A stretch of 64,000 nucleotides of DNA. Origin: Dipteris shenzhenensis (taxonomy: Eukaryota; Polypodiophyta; Polypodiopsida; Gleicheniales). The DNA lies in assembly GCA_047967505.1 (NCBI GenBank), contig CM106541.1; one strand, written 5' to 3'. The translations under genes were made by a program, and so were the position numbers. The notes beneath the pieces were generated by a model, which was not told where the DNA came from, ran no database searches, and saw only the letters and a list, made by a program, of their open reading frames with translations. Positions 23,172-34,985 of the stretch are shown one piece after another (position 1 is the first letter of the stretch; the number at the start of each line of letters is the position of its first letter).

Positions 23172-23623
23172 TAGGCTTAGGTGATTTGGGGCTCAAACTT
23201 CCTGAGCGCCCTCACGCCTTAAACCATTTGTGGTTCAAATCCCATGCCTGAGGCTCAAAACTTGGAGTGGCGAGGCTTAACTTCCGTGATAAACTCCACG
23301 GCAACCCTACACTTTGCCTGGAATCTTTTGCTTTGGAATATTTGGGGATTAAGCTCCCTAAGTTTGACCTGTACTCCTTTCATGGCTATTTTCATTAGTG
23401 TGGCTATTTCTATGGATGTAGATCTGAAATATGCATGCTGCCTGCAATCTTTGGTCTTGGTGTTAGCTGGAACATACAACTTGTGCCTAGAATCCTTGGA
23501 CTTTGGTTATTTGAGCTATACTCCTTCTGTGTGCACATTGCTTGCTATCAATGGCTTGTCTGTTGAAGTAGATCATGTGGTGATTACCCTACATTTGACG
23601 GCTATACTCTGTGGATGTTAACA
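23172..23623 (-). repeat. E3 partial 3' LTR
   Basis: It matches the right part of the E1 LTR (45378-45840) almost base for base from TAGGCTTAGGTGATTTGGGG to GTGGATGTTARCA. It is followed by TGCCCCCTTTCC at 23624-23635, the polypurine tract complement of a minus-strand element. The left half of the LTR is missing, cut at the fold-back. Confidence 0.75.
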
Positions 23624-23639
23624 TGCCCCCTTTCCTATT

Positions 23640-26600
23640 GTTGATCCATCCTCGGTTCAGCCGTGTTGGAGGAGATTGGTGGTGAGGACTGTTTATAGGA
23701 CGGCGTAGCAGTCCAACTGTTGTGGAGTGAGGCAAGTGAGGTACGAGCAGTACTTCCAAAAATGGGTGGTGTGCATATCCTCGTAGGTGTGGATGTGATG
23801 TCTGTGGAGATTGTGGATGCGGAGGTAGAGTCAGAAGTCCTTGAATTGCATCAAACGGATGTCAAGATTGAAGACAATCTAGTTGTTTAGATTGTGGAGG
23901 CGGTCGTCGATGGGGCGATTGTGGGTGGGAAGATCGCGGAGGAGTAAGAGGAGAAGGCGGTTGAAATGTACCACTGCAATGACGATAGGATCTAGAACTG
24001 AGTCATATGTGTCGTTGAATGACTAGAGGTGGAAGCAAAATCCCTCCTCAGTCATATCTTTGGGGAAGTTGTACTTGGGAAAGTTTAACAGCACATTTGG
24101 GTCCTTCTGCTGGAGGTCTTTGAAGGAGGCCCAAGACCCCGTCGTCGTTCCATGGGCATATCGAGTGGGTGGACTCGACGATCGATGGGTGCACTACGGT
24201 AGTAGAGCCAAAATTTCTCCAGCTTCAAGAAGGGGAGCTACCATTGTGGCTGTAGACCGGCATTTGCATCAATCACGGGGATTGGAGCATCAGGGCAAGG
24301 CTGTATCCTCCTCTCATGCTCTTTGGATGTGCGTGGCGCCAGTCGTTGAAGGACTGTGTGATGAACTGTGTGAGGGGGTGCACCTTAAGAATTTCATAGA
24401 GGTGGAGGTGAGAGTCCTCGAGTTGGCACTTCTAATGGTGCATTAGTGCGCTATCTGGTAGCTCCTGAAAGGATTGTAAGTCTGGGTGCCAGTGGACATC
24501 TTTAGGTGGAGAAACTGGTGGGGATGGCAGAGTGTCATCATCTAGGTGTTGATGTGTCAACTTCTTGTACAAAATTGGTTGCTTTGAGTAGCATGTTGAA
24601 GGCTTTGTCAGGAAGGTCGACCGGAGCATTAGAGGAGATGGATGGGGAGGGACCGTGCTGTGCGGTGGTGGTGTTAGAGGTGTTAGATGAGTACTTGGGC
24701 AGTGTTGTCCGAGGGAGGGGAGGATGGGTGGTTTGTTGGGTGGGTTGGGTTGGATCTAGAGGAGGCGGTAGTGGAATTTCGACAGGGGGACCAGTAGTAT
24801 TAAAGAGGGTGATTGCTTCATTTCCCTCTTCTTTGGTTACTTCCTTGGGGTAGGCTACATGAATTGTTTCAAAATTGCTCACCAAGGACTCAAGTGAGTC
24901 TTGGAGAGCTTGTAGCACCCTATTGAAGAGGATTATTATGTCGAGGGGATGGTTGGTTGTGGACTGGTAGGCCGCAAGGTGCCCTTGGGATTGGATGGCA
25001 GAGGTGCGGCTATAGGTCTGCATCCAATTGATGTCTGCATGCAGACTTTCGGGTGTGAAGACCCACGGCGTTAGTTCCTCGGGCTTTGCGATTTGCATCA
25101 CTAGATAATTAAGGGAGTCAGTGATGATGTAGCACCAGGCTTGAAAATTGAGGAGGATGGGATGGGCAGATAATGTCTAGAGATCAGAGGGGCAGAGAAG
25201 AGATAGAGAGTTGGGTTGGAGATCTAAGGAGAAGTATGACATGGCTAAGATGGGGTGACAGTGGTCGGGGTTATGACGAAGGATGGTTTGGAGGGTGTTA
25301 GGAGGAAGTGGAGTAGTGAGGTAAGTGGAAGATGAGGTTTTGTGTGCGGAGTGCATCAAAGTGCATTTGGAGGGTTTGGGAGATGGTGCATAGAGCAAGT
25401 GTGTATGTGGCTAATTGTGCGAGACCTCCCTGTACATCCTAAACTCCTGTTGCTCTCGGTCTTCAAATCACGACTCCTCTGATTGGCTGGTGGCATGCTG
25501 GCGTTCATTTTTTGCTTGGAGGGAAACCATAAGTTCCCTCTCTTGTGCCATGAGATCTTGTAGGGAGCGGATCTGTTGTTCGTGGTGCTCCTATGATCGG
25601 GGGTACTGTGCTTCTGCCTATGCTTTAGTTCCAACATTGTTTGCGGTTCGACTCTGCCTTGTCGGCCTGCTCCAGCAGCATATGGACCAGGGATTTGCTT
25701 GTGGTGAGGTCTCCTTTTAGCTTTGTAAGAGCTAGCTCAAGCTCCTCAGCTTTGGATCGGTACTCTTCGGCTCTTTGTACTGTGGTGTGGCCTATGGCTT
25801 GGGTTGCAACCATCATTGATTGGCTGTCATGTGTAGAGAGCTGGGAGACTGGCTAAGAGTTGGGAGGCTTGTTCCTGCCTTCTCTATAAAATTGTGCGGG
25901 TGACCTGTGGGAGGTGTGCCATGGCTTCAAAGAGGTTTAGTTCTATCAGGTCTTCACGTGATAACTGCTCGGATGTCATGTGGCTATAGCCACCTGATGC
26001 CCTATATTGGGGCGTGTTGCAAAATTGTAAGGCCTCTGCTAGGCTTGCCCATGGAGCAGAAGAGGTGCTGGTGGTGAAGGATGTGGTCTCTTGAGGGGTT
26101 GTGGAGATTGAGACATAGGGCGCAATGGGGGTAGTTGGCGTGACTCCGGCTCCTGGATGTGGATGCCAATGTTGACAGTTTCATTACCTTGGAGGTCTTC
26201 GATGAGAATGGGCTCCTCTTGAACCTGTTTGCTCTTGCTTTGAGGATTCGCCTGCTGGAGGCACAGTTGTTGCCGCATGAATTCGTGCAACTGGCGGTCC
26301 TCATATTGTCCAAGTAGCTAACTTGTGTCCAGTTACACATGAACTGCCAGAGTGACACTGGGCATTGCCCTTGCTCTCTTGGGCTTAAACTTCTTTTCTT
26401 TTGGCTCAGTTTGTACTAGCCCAATGGCAAATTTCTCTACTAGGCCGAAGCCTACCTACTGGTGGATGCTGACTCTTTAAGTAGTAGAGGAATGGCATGT
26501 ATAGCATGGAATTGCCGATTACATCCCCGTGGGTGCCGAGGTCGTCTCTCATTTGGCTATAGAAGTAGTTAGCCCAGTTGGTCTCCTGGAGCTCCACCAT

Positions 26601-27488
26601 GCACAGTAGGATATTTGGCATGATGAACTAATGATGGTCCGTGTGCTTGACTTGTGTGAGCCATTGCAAAGCTCTTGCTGGTTGCTCAACCTCGGGCTTG
26701 CATATGCTTGTGAACTAGAGGCGGTGGCCCTTGCTCTTGTGGCAGCCATAGTGACAGACCATTTTGAAGGCGTCGAGATTTTTCTTTTTGGAGTACTTTT
26801 TGCCAACCACCGATAGGTTGAAGGTTGCCCGTGCCACGTCTTGATTAATTTGGTAGTGGTGGGGATTGCCAGCTGCATCTCGCAAGATGCCAATGTTGGT
26901 GTTGCTATTGTATGCCTTGAGGAATTTTGCCACAATAGCTTCATGTCCAAGTGGCATGGGAGACGGGAGGCTACTCTACTCAAGCCTACAAATCTGAGTG
27001 CCTCCTCCACTGCTGGGTCTTGGAATGCTGCGTATGTTGCTGTTGTATGGTAGTGGAGGGTGTAGTCATGGCCCTCGTATGCAAAGCCGAGTGTATAACA
27101 CAAGCATCCAATTCTTGGAGCCATGATTCTCCCAATGGTGAGTGTGCTTGGGATTGCACGACCTTGCACTCCCCTGTTGATGGTGCCGAGGTGCGCTTTC
27201 TTGATCTTGAGGGACGAGTGCCTACTGCAGGCGTACCTTCCTGAGTGGCCTACCTGGTGGATGTCTCTTCTTCTCCTTGCAAGTCTTCCAAGGGGATCTT
27301 GGAAGGCATATGAATCATGGTAGACGAAGTGCTTTGGGAGTCCAAGGGACCAGTGGCTTCAGGGATAGGAGGTGGAGTCCCAAGTCTGATTTGAACTCGA
27401 AGAACTCGCGTTTGGTATCCATCAGAAAGAGGGATGGGAATTGAGTGATGAGGGAGTCAGTGGTGGATGAAGTAGATTGGGAGGACAT
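23640..27488 (-). pseudogene. E3 large unrecognised retroelement ORF
   Basis: From a start at 27488 (MSSQSTSSTTDSLITQFPSL) to near the polypurine tract, the minus strand can be followed as one long protein broken by frame changes. Pieces in order: a region with GFAYEGHDYTLHYHTTATYA (about 27100), a segment with DVARATFNLSVVGKKYSKKK (about 26830), LGTHGDVIGNSMLYMPFLYY (about 26530), a Gln/Pro-rich stretch (26290-26039), a coiled-coil-like stretch with RSKAEELELALTKLKGDL (25760), a Pro/Thr-rich stretch with PLPPPLDPTQPTQQ (24770), and the end YLRIHNLHRHHIHTYEDMHT. No protease, RT, RNase H or integrase is present. It is presumably the only protein of a large non-autonomous LTR element. E4 has a homologous end. 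Confidence 0.55.
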
Positions 27489-27574
27489 ACATAGGCTATT
27501 TAGATGGTAATGGAAGAGGGCAGGAAACTGTCATAATTTTGGGCAAAGTTTGCAAGAGTTTGGGGGCAACTGGT

Positions 27575-27863
27575 TGTTGGAATACTGAAAGGAAAGAGTA
27601 GAGTTGACACAAATTCAGAATACTTGCTTATAGAATGAAGAAGAAAGAGGTCCTTAAGTAGGCACCTCATACAAGGTCACCGACATCACTGATGACCTCA
27701 AAGCTCCACAATCATCTCCTCAATCTACTCCTAGATTCACTCAATCATCCTATGTGGCTTTTCCACCACCTAACTGTGCTTGTGGGCACCTAACTGTGCC
27801 TCTAGCACTCACACATAGAAACATAAGGTGTGCCTGAGGCATACACCTTGAGATATCCCAACA
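27575..27863 (-). repeat. E5 3' LTR
   Basis: The 289 bp LTR has 6-base inverted ends TGTTGG/CCAACA. Its first 138 bases (plus-strand order) are identical to 29498-29635, which suggests recent insertion. Confidence 0.9.
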
Positions 27864-28239
27864 AACCCCCCCTCAAGGAGATGCCTCAGGCTATGTCAAG
27901 GATACATCTAGTCTCATAGTTTCTCATGCCATCTCATGGTGGTCAAGGATAAATCTATGGCTAGGTTCTCATGCTAGCAAGGGTTCCCTTGGGTGTAAGG
28001 TAAACAGAAAGGGATACAAACAGACCTTCCAATGGTTATCTCCCCTGCATGTACATGCACACAATGTCTGCAGGAGGTACCATGGAACAAAACATACACA
28101 TGGCCTACATCATAAGGTGACCAGAGGTGTTTACAAAACACACAAAACACAATAGTTTATTTGCATTCATTTTGGAGGACTATCCAGGCTGAGTACCTTG
28201 ACATAAAAAGAGAGATCTGGAGCATACATAGAGATGAGT

Positions 28240-28641
28240 TTAAAATGCATAATCTTCATGGGATGCCTCATCTTGTGGAGGCAAAATATCCATGTCAAGG
28301 CAAGGTCTTACCACATGGGCAGTGTCTAGTGCCTTATAAGATGGTACTATGATAGAACAAGTGGATCTGAAAGTCATATCCTTCAAGAGAACAATTATCT
28401 TGTCATCTCCATAGTTGTGTAGAGAAGCATATCTTAGGTATCTGAGCTTCATCTTTTTCTTGTACTTGGAGTCAAATAAAAATGCCATGAGAGTGTAGAT
28501 CTCTGTATTTGCTTCCTTTTTGGCAACCATTGTTTTGGCAATCTTCAATAAGGAAGTCAGGTTGGCATTTTCATCCTTTGTAGCATAACAAGACATTGCT
28601 TTATGTTTTGGCTTTTCACATATTTGGCATAAGCAAGCCAT
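28240..28641 (-). pseudogene. E5 internal frame with zinc-knuckle motif
   Basis: The longest internal frame (133 codons) begins near MACLCQICEKPKHKAMSC, which contains a C-x2-C-x4-H-x4-C knuckle of the kind found in Gag nucleocapsids. The rest (KKKMKLRYLRYASLHNYGDD, ending DILPPQDEASHEDYAF) is not recognised. A neighbouring frame at 28813-28616 may be its upstream part after a frame change. Gag origin is inference. Confidence 0.4.
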
Positions 28642-29483
28642 GAGAGGCTCTAACCCAAGTATTGGGTAGTGTCTTCTCTCTTACAAGGCAAAAAGAACTG
28701 AAATACTTCCAAAGTATAGCCACTTGTTGTAGCAAATAGTAGTGACTAGTTTTCAAACAATGATGCTTCTTCTTACATGCTTCATAGAAGTGGATGAAAT
28801 AAACATTTTCCAATCAAAACCAGGTCTAGCAAGTCAAAACAAAACTGAATCCACACTTGTACTGAAGTTATTGAAAGCTTCAAAAAACCAGAAATGCTAG
28901 AGTAGCATTTTATGTAGCATCATCTTCAAAAACTTGTCCAAAACTGTCAAAACTGAAAAGCTGAACTTGGAGGGCTTGTAGCTCACTCTTCAAAGCAAGG
29001 AAAAGAGGGCTTTCTGAAGCAAAAGAAAGCTCATATACCAGAGAAGGTCCAGCACAGAGGTTGAACGAAATGGTGCGCACTTTTGCCCGGGAGAGTTGCT
29101 ACAGGCTGAAACTGAGTTTTGACGATTTCTCCCTCGTTACTGAACCAAATGACTTGAAAAATGGCTCAAAATCTTCGTCTTGAGGTCGCCCATCTACTCC
29201 TAAGAGGGCTCAGGCAATGGCGGAGTATGCAGGGAGTATTGAGCAACAGAAGAAATTCGCTGTTTGGAGAATGGCAGCCACCACAGACGTTTTTTCTTCA
29301 ATTGCTTGCAGGTGGAAGTTCGCCCATACTAGAGGAGTTTCCAGCTCAGAGGGTTTGGGCAATGGCTGTTTGTAGATGGAGAACCAAGCTCTCAAAGATT
29401 TTGGGAAGAAAGAGGAAAATGGAGAAGAAGAAGATGAAGAAGAAGATGATGATGTGGCAGAAATGGGCTCAAGGGGGATCAAA

Positions 29484-29497
29484 GGGCTCTGATACCA
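29484..29497 (-). other. E5 primer-binding site
   Basis: The minus strand reads TGGTATCAGAGCCC directly inside the LTR end, the standard tRNA-iMet primer site of plant copia-type elements. Confidence 0.9.
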
Positions 29498-29635
29498 TGT
29501 TGGAATACTGAAAGGAAAGAGTAGAGTTGACACAAATTCAGAATACTTGCTTATAGAATGAAGAAGAAAGAGGTCCTTAAGTAGGCACCTCATACAAGGT
29601 CACCGACATCACTGATGACCTCAAAGCTCCACAAT
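29498..29635 (-). repeat. E5 5' LTR, truncated
   Basis: Only the R/U5-side 138 bases remain. The break at 29635/29636 leads into low-complexity GATGG-type sequence that belongs to the downstream flank of E1. Confidence 0.85.
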
Positions 29636-31499
29636 TCTGGTATGGCGATGGCCTGGCGGGATAAACCTATTTATATAGATTTCCCATTCCCCCGATCGGT
29701 GGGATATAGGTATGGTGACGGTAGATGGGGTAAATAGATAGCGACGGTTGGTGCGGTAAGCCAATGGCGACGGGTGGCGGGATGTGGCCAAGACCGCGAC
29801 CGACATGATACAAGATGGTGACGGGCAGTGCGATCTGGGATGGCGACAATTGGCAGTGTCTTTCCTTGGCATCGACCAGTGGAATACTTCTTGAAGGATG
29901 ACCGGCAAGATGTTGGGATCATGATGGTCGATGGGATACCTCTATGGCAATGATCGGCATGATTTGTCGATGGCGATGGTGGTGGGATGTTGGGATCGCA
30001 ACGGTCGATGAGTTGCCTCTATAGCAACAATCGTTTGGATACTGACTGTGTAAAAGAGTAAAAGAAGGAGAAAGTGGTGTGGGGGGGGGGGGGGGAAGAG
30101 TGAGTGAGTAGAGTGCACTTGTGTGGTGCAGGCGTGATTGTGAGGTCAACGTGCAAGATGATGAACAAATGCAGAAATGGATCCTAATCACCTAGTGTTG
30201 ACCATGTGTGAGCGTGTAGTGTGTTCGGTAGGGACTAGTGGGCTGCGGATGTGTTGGGTGAGATGCCTACCATACTAACTCACCTAGACCTAGATTCGAT
30301 AATTATGATGAATGTGGTGTAGGCGGACGTTGTATTGTGGCATAGTGTGTAAGGAGCCATGCAGAGTAAGTGTCCAGTTTGTTTTTTACCTTGGATGCCA
30401 AGGGCACATTTGCACTGGAATTTGTTGTTGTGGCGTGGTCCATTTTCTTAGGTTGAGGTTTCACACTTTTTCTAATTTATCACCACAAATGAAGGCTGGT
30501 CCTAATGTGAGGGCAAATTTGCCAAGGCAAGGTGCCACATGTCAAAGTTTACAAGGTGAAAACAGGAGACACGTACACTCGATTCATACCCTTGTAATTA
30601 TCATCCACAATATGTGGCATCCCATTACTCTGAATGTAGCGAGTTTTTGTGAGTCTGCCCTTAGTGCCGACCCTTGCTTTTGTGAGTAGGACAGTACCAT
30701 CGGAGGGGGTATGTTCGCCATTACTTTTGAGTGTTCGTCCCCAGAGGGAGGTTCTTGTGTAACTCTTCGTGGGGGAGGGGCTGGTTCCTGTAGGGTTCCT
30801 CGGTTGTTTGTGGCAATACTTGTGTTGAGTCTGACCATCCATGGTACTAGTGCGTATTCAGTACCTTGGGGTGGGCCTGCTTCGTTTGGTTTGTCAGTAG
30901 GTTCTTGTGGTGATGTATCTCGGGGAGACAGGTTCTTGTGGTGCCGCCTTCGGCACCTTTAGGGTTTGCACTATCGACTTCAGGACCCAAGCAACCTTCT
31001 TGCCTTGGTCGCCCAAGTGGTTGGTGTTGACCGAGCTATTGGAGGGGTGAGGCGGTGGATGAGGTGGGGGCGTGGGCTGGTGGTGTGGCTTTCTTCTTGT
31101 AAACGGATGGTTTCAAAAGAGGCTTCCTTGGGGCAACTGGAGTGTTCGTTGCTATTTTAACATTTTGTGGGAGTTGGGTCCAATCGAATTGACATCGGGC
31201 ACAGAGGATAGCATCTTGTACTTGCCGCTCATGGATTTCTTGGGCGGAGGATGCTGGCATCAATTGAGTAGGCAATGGCACCAGTTTATCACTATGGCTA
31301 GCTTTCTTTCCCTTTTGAGCTGGGACTTTTGGTGGGGTATTGGTGGGGGTTGGGGCTTCCAGTCCTGTCCTACTGTGTAGCTTCACTATTGTGTATCGGC
31401 GAGGATGGAACTAAAGAAGCGGGGCTTGTCCACACAGTGGAACTACCACCGGCATCTCGAGTGCACCAGTTGATTTGACAATTTATGGTGTAACACCAG
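29636..31499. other. E1 3' region: degenerate GATGG-type repeat, G15 run, no clear gene
   Basis: 29636-30010 consists of diverged short-period repeats (TGGCGATGG, GTCGATGGGATACCTCTATG) resembling 43550-44270 in the E1 leader. A run of 15 G lies at 30081-30095. From 30300 to 31500 short frames with Pro/Ser-rich composition are seen but no domain. A 3' LTR of E1 was not found. Confidence 0.4.
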
Positions 31500-31501
31500 G
31501 T

Positions 31502-31687
31502 TCATCCTAGTATAATCTGTTCTTCAGTTGCTTCTGTGGAGAGAACATAAAATCGTATATCCACTGCTTGGCGAACAACCGTTAGGCTTAAATTCACAAA
31601 ATTCAAAGTTTGTAGGAGTTGGCTATTTATAGCTCTTATTGAAGCGACGGTGAGGGTTAGAGGTACCTGTAGCTTTTCCCATACCAC
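31502..31687 (-). pseudogene. E1 retropepsin-like segment downstream of integrase
   Basis: The frame contains VASIRAINSQLLQTLNFVNL, then VDIRFYVLSTEATEEQIILG. The spacing of a hydrophobic start, a linker and an I-I-L-G end recalls a retropepsin lacking its catalytic aspartate block. It parallels 18562-18942 in E2. Confidence 0.4.
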
Positions 31688-32070
31688 TCAGGAGAGGAAA
31701 TTGTGGCTCGCTCCTGGATCCATGAGTGCTTTGATGCACATGCACGGGACCTAGAGTTGAACAAGCAACGTGGCTGGCTCTACCAATAGCTCATCTATTA
31801 GTTGCATCTGCTCAATCATTGCCTTAAGTAGTGTCATTTGCCTATGCTTGTGGAGCTTAGCATTATGGATTCTGGCTTCCTTGATGGCCTGGCGTTTCAT
31901 CCTGGCTTGAGTTCTTTTCCTCTATGCATGGCTTGAAGGGTGGAGAGAGTGAGTGGTCTATTTTTTAATTTGCTCCCGTTAAGGTAGCCATCCATTTTTG
32001 TCCCATCAAGGGTGGCTATTTGGCATGACCCTTGGGGAGTGATCTCAACTATGTAGTACAGGCCCATACC

Positions 32071-32841
32071 TCAGTACTTAAGCTTGTGTTTAGTATTATA
32101 GATGATGTATAGGAGTGCCAAATCTCCTTCTACTAAGTCCTTGTTCTTGAGGTTGCAGTCGAACCACCTTTTACGTCGAGCCTTTTCTACTCGGAGAGAG
32201 TAGGCTGCACACAACCTTATCTCTTCTAACTTTTCGAGGTCGACTAGCCATTCTGCTAGCACGTTTTCTATGAGTCTTTCCTCAATGACAAGGCGGAGGC
32301 TAGGCACTACATACTCCATTGGTATTACTACCTCCACCCCGAAGGATGATCTAAAGGGGGTACAATGCGTGGCCACTTTGTAGGAGGTCCTGTAGGCCCA
32401 TAATGCTGCTATGAGCTTATGCTCCTAGTCGGTATGACAGGCTTCTACCATACATGTGATGATCTTACAGCATGTTTTGTTGGAGCTTTTGGCCAAGCCA
32501 TTTACCCTAGGGTAGTATTGCATTGACCTCCTATGTATGATCATAAACTCACTAGTCAAGATTGCTATCATTTTGTTTAGGAAGTGAGTTCCTCGGTTGC
32601 TGACTAACTCTAATGGACATCCAAATTGCATAATGACTTGTTCATATAAGAATTTGGTGGTGGATTTCTCATCAGCCTTCACCGTGGCTCTTCCTTCTAC
32701 CCACTTGGTGAAGTCATCGGTGGCCAAGATGATGTATCTGCCGGCCCCGGTCCCCTTAGCTGCTGGGCTTATGGGACCAATGAAATCAATGCCCCATTTT
32801 TCAAAGGGTTGGTTGGTTAGGATTTCGGTCAGGGGCATCAT
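32071..32841 (-). pseudogene. E1 integrase
   Basis: The 32841-32425 frame carries the catalytic core: EKWGIDFIGPIS with the first Asp, then ELVSNRGTHFLNK where the second Asp is Asn, then YYPRVNGLAKSSNKT where the Glu position is Lys. Both replacements are compatible with G-to-A changes. The 32376-32071 frame carries the C-terminal part (TPFRSSFGVEVVIPMEYVVP, then RKRWFDCNLKNKDLVEGDLA), and downstream remnants resemble GPYYIVEI. The enzyme would not be active. Confidence 0.85.
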
Positions 32842-33046
32842 GTCTACCTTGTGTGGGATCTGGATACGCTGGTAGGGTTCATATCATTTGATGAATTTGG
32901 CCGTGTCTCTGAAGAGTGTCAGCCACCAAAGACTAGCTTGCAGCACTTTATGTGCTGTAACATCAACCAGTAGTAAAATGACCTCCTGCGATTCTTGAGT
33001 GGGCTTCTTCAAGCACATCGATGTATTTGTGTTCGCACACGCATCT

Positions 33047-33361
33047 TCATAGGATGCCATCCTTGCCCATGTAGTATAGTTGGTCGGCTATCAACTGATA
33101 TGGTGCTGCATCCTTAATGAGTTTGCGGGCTCTATCCTTCTTAAGGGCCTGGCCTAGGGGTAATCCATTGGACAAATAGTAGCCAATTTCGACGGCCCAT
33201 TTGGGAATGATGTTGAGGAAGAAGAGAGAAGCATTGGGGAGATCATCTTCTAATCTCATTGGGGCTTCACCATTTGGGATCCTCGATAGGTGGTTAGCTA
33301 GGATGTGGCTTTTGCCTTTATGTACAATGACTGTGAAGTCAAATTCTAGAAGGATCAGCAT
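33047..33361 (-). pseudogene. E1 RNase H end and integrase N-terminal connector
   Basis: LLEFDFTVIVHKGKSHILAN followed by LSRIPNGEAP is the gypsy RNase H end. The frame continues with KLIKDAAPYQLIADQLYYMG, the start of the integrase zinc-binding module. Stops interrupt the link to the core. Confidence 0.75.
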
Positions 33362-33787
33362 CTACCTAGTGATGCATCCACTCATGCACGGTTTGTTGAC
33401 CAAGTATAGCAATGCTTGATGGTCCACAAAGAAGACAAACTTGTTAGCCAACAAGTAGTGCCTGAACTTCTTGACTGCATAGACCATGGTGAGACCTTCC
33501 CTCTCAGTGGTAGTGTAGTTAATCTTGGCCTCATTTAGTTGGTAGCTCGCAAAGTATACCGGGTACTCTAAATTATGCTCCCCAAGTTGGGCTAACACAC
33601 ATCTGATGGCAAAGTTAGAGGCATCAATATGGACATGGAATATTAAATTCCAGTCGGCGGGTGACCTCAACACTGGTGCAGTGGCTAGAGCTACTTTGAG
33701 GGTTTCAAAAGATGTTTGGAATTTCTCAATCCACTCAAAGGATACTAGTAGTTTGTATAATATTTGGGCTATGTTCACATAGAACAA
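33362..33787 (-). pseudogene. E1 RNase H
   Basis: Typical gypsy RNase H motifs are present: FETLKVALATAPVLRSPADW, the catalytic IFHVHIDASNFAI, NYTTTEREGLTMVYAVKKFR and the FVDHQALLYLVNKP block. Catalytic Asp, Glu and Asp are visible. It follows RT after a short broken connector. Confidence 0.85.
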
Positions 33788-33920
33788 GATGAATCTCTTG
33801 TAATAGCCCGCGTGGCTAGTAAGTCATTGGACTCCCTTGGCATTGGTGGGGGCAGTAACTCCAAGATGAGTTTGATTTTATTATGGTCCATAGAGATTCC
33901 ATTCTGGGACAGTATGTGGC

Positions 33921-34724
33921 CTAGGATGACACTATGACACAGAAATGGCACTTAAGAGGATTGAGGGATATGCGGTATAAGCGGCATTTTTCAAGGACGA
34001 GCTTGAGTTCCTTCAGGTGGTCATCCCACTTCGAGTTCATGCAGATATCATCTAAGAAGACTTCCACAAAGTCTCTCGGATACTCTTTGAAGACCACATT
34101 AATCATCCGTTGGAAGGTAGTAGGGGCATTGGTTAATCCAAATATCATCATGCTGGCTGCATATACATCCCATTCAATTGTGAAGGCGGTCTTATGTTGA
34201 TCTGGTGGGGCAATCGACACTTGGTTGTAACCTGAAAATCCATCTAGGAAGCTATACGCTTCCTTTTCGGCTACCCTTTCTAGAACATTTTCTGTGAATG
34301 GCAAGGGGTAGTGGTCACATCTCATGGTAGCATTAACCTTTTTTAAATCCATGCATACCCTAATTTTTCTATTTTTCTTTAGGACTATCACGATGGGTGA
34401 TACCCAGTCCGTATGCTCAATCTCATAGATGAATCCTGCATCTACGAGTTTTTGGATTTCTTCCCTCACTATGAGTGTGTATTTAGGATTCATAGGGTAG
34501 GGGTGTTGCTGTACTGGCCTGGCGTCGTCTAGCATGGGGATTATGTGCTGCACTACTACGATAGGCACCCCTCTCATGTCAGTGTACTTTGAGGCCATGC
34601 AGTCCTTGTACTCCTGTAGGAGAGCTAGTACGGCATTCTCCTCATTGGGGGTGAGATCATTGATAGCGACGAATATGGGTCGGGGGTCTTGCCCTTCCGG
34701 GGCTAGGTTTACCTGGCCCATCAT
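33921..34724 (-). pseudogene. E1 reverse transcriptase
   Basis: This is the longest intact frame of the element (267 codons). It contains the entry REEIQKLVDAGFIYEIEHTD, then IRVCMDLKKVNATMRCDHYP, the core FLDGFSGYNQVSIAPPDQHK, FGLTNAPTTFQRMINVVFKE and the catalytic VEVFLDDICMNS. These are gypsy RT blocks 1-5 in order. The thumb region is cut by a stop. Confidence 0.9.
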
Positions 34725-34985
34725 ACCCTTGAGGACAACCGTCCTCTCGAGACCTTTTGGCCTATTGGTATAAGATCTTACGATCCTAAATCGTATAGGC
34801 CTTGTAGTGGGCTGATACCTACCGTAGGTCCTCTTTATCTTCAGTTTCCTCCTCTATCTCTGTCGGAGCAGTGGTCCTTTTGTCCTTAGCCTTGCCTTTG
34901 GATACAGGGGATTTGGGACCTGAAGGGGGCTCTTCCATTGTGCTTATAGAGTCAACAGAGGTGGTTACCCTACTTGCCTTTTTCC

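Larger units (their letters stand above)
27575..29635 (-). mobile_element. E5, short non-autonomous LTR retrotransposon
   Basis: A 289 bp LTR (27575-27863) begins TGTTGG and ends CCAACA. A polypurine-tract complement (AACCCCCCCTCAAGG) follows it. At the other end, GGGCTCTGATACCA (29484-29497), the complement of a tRNA-iMet primer site, abuts a second LTR copy at 29498. The second copy is cut after 138 bases, and those 138 bases are identical to the first copy. Only 1.6 kb separates the LTRs, too little for Gag-Pol, so the element depends on other elements. The internal part encodes at most a zinc-knuckle remnant. The element lies within the start region of E3. Confidence 0.85.
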
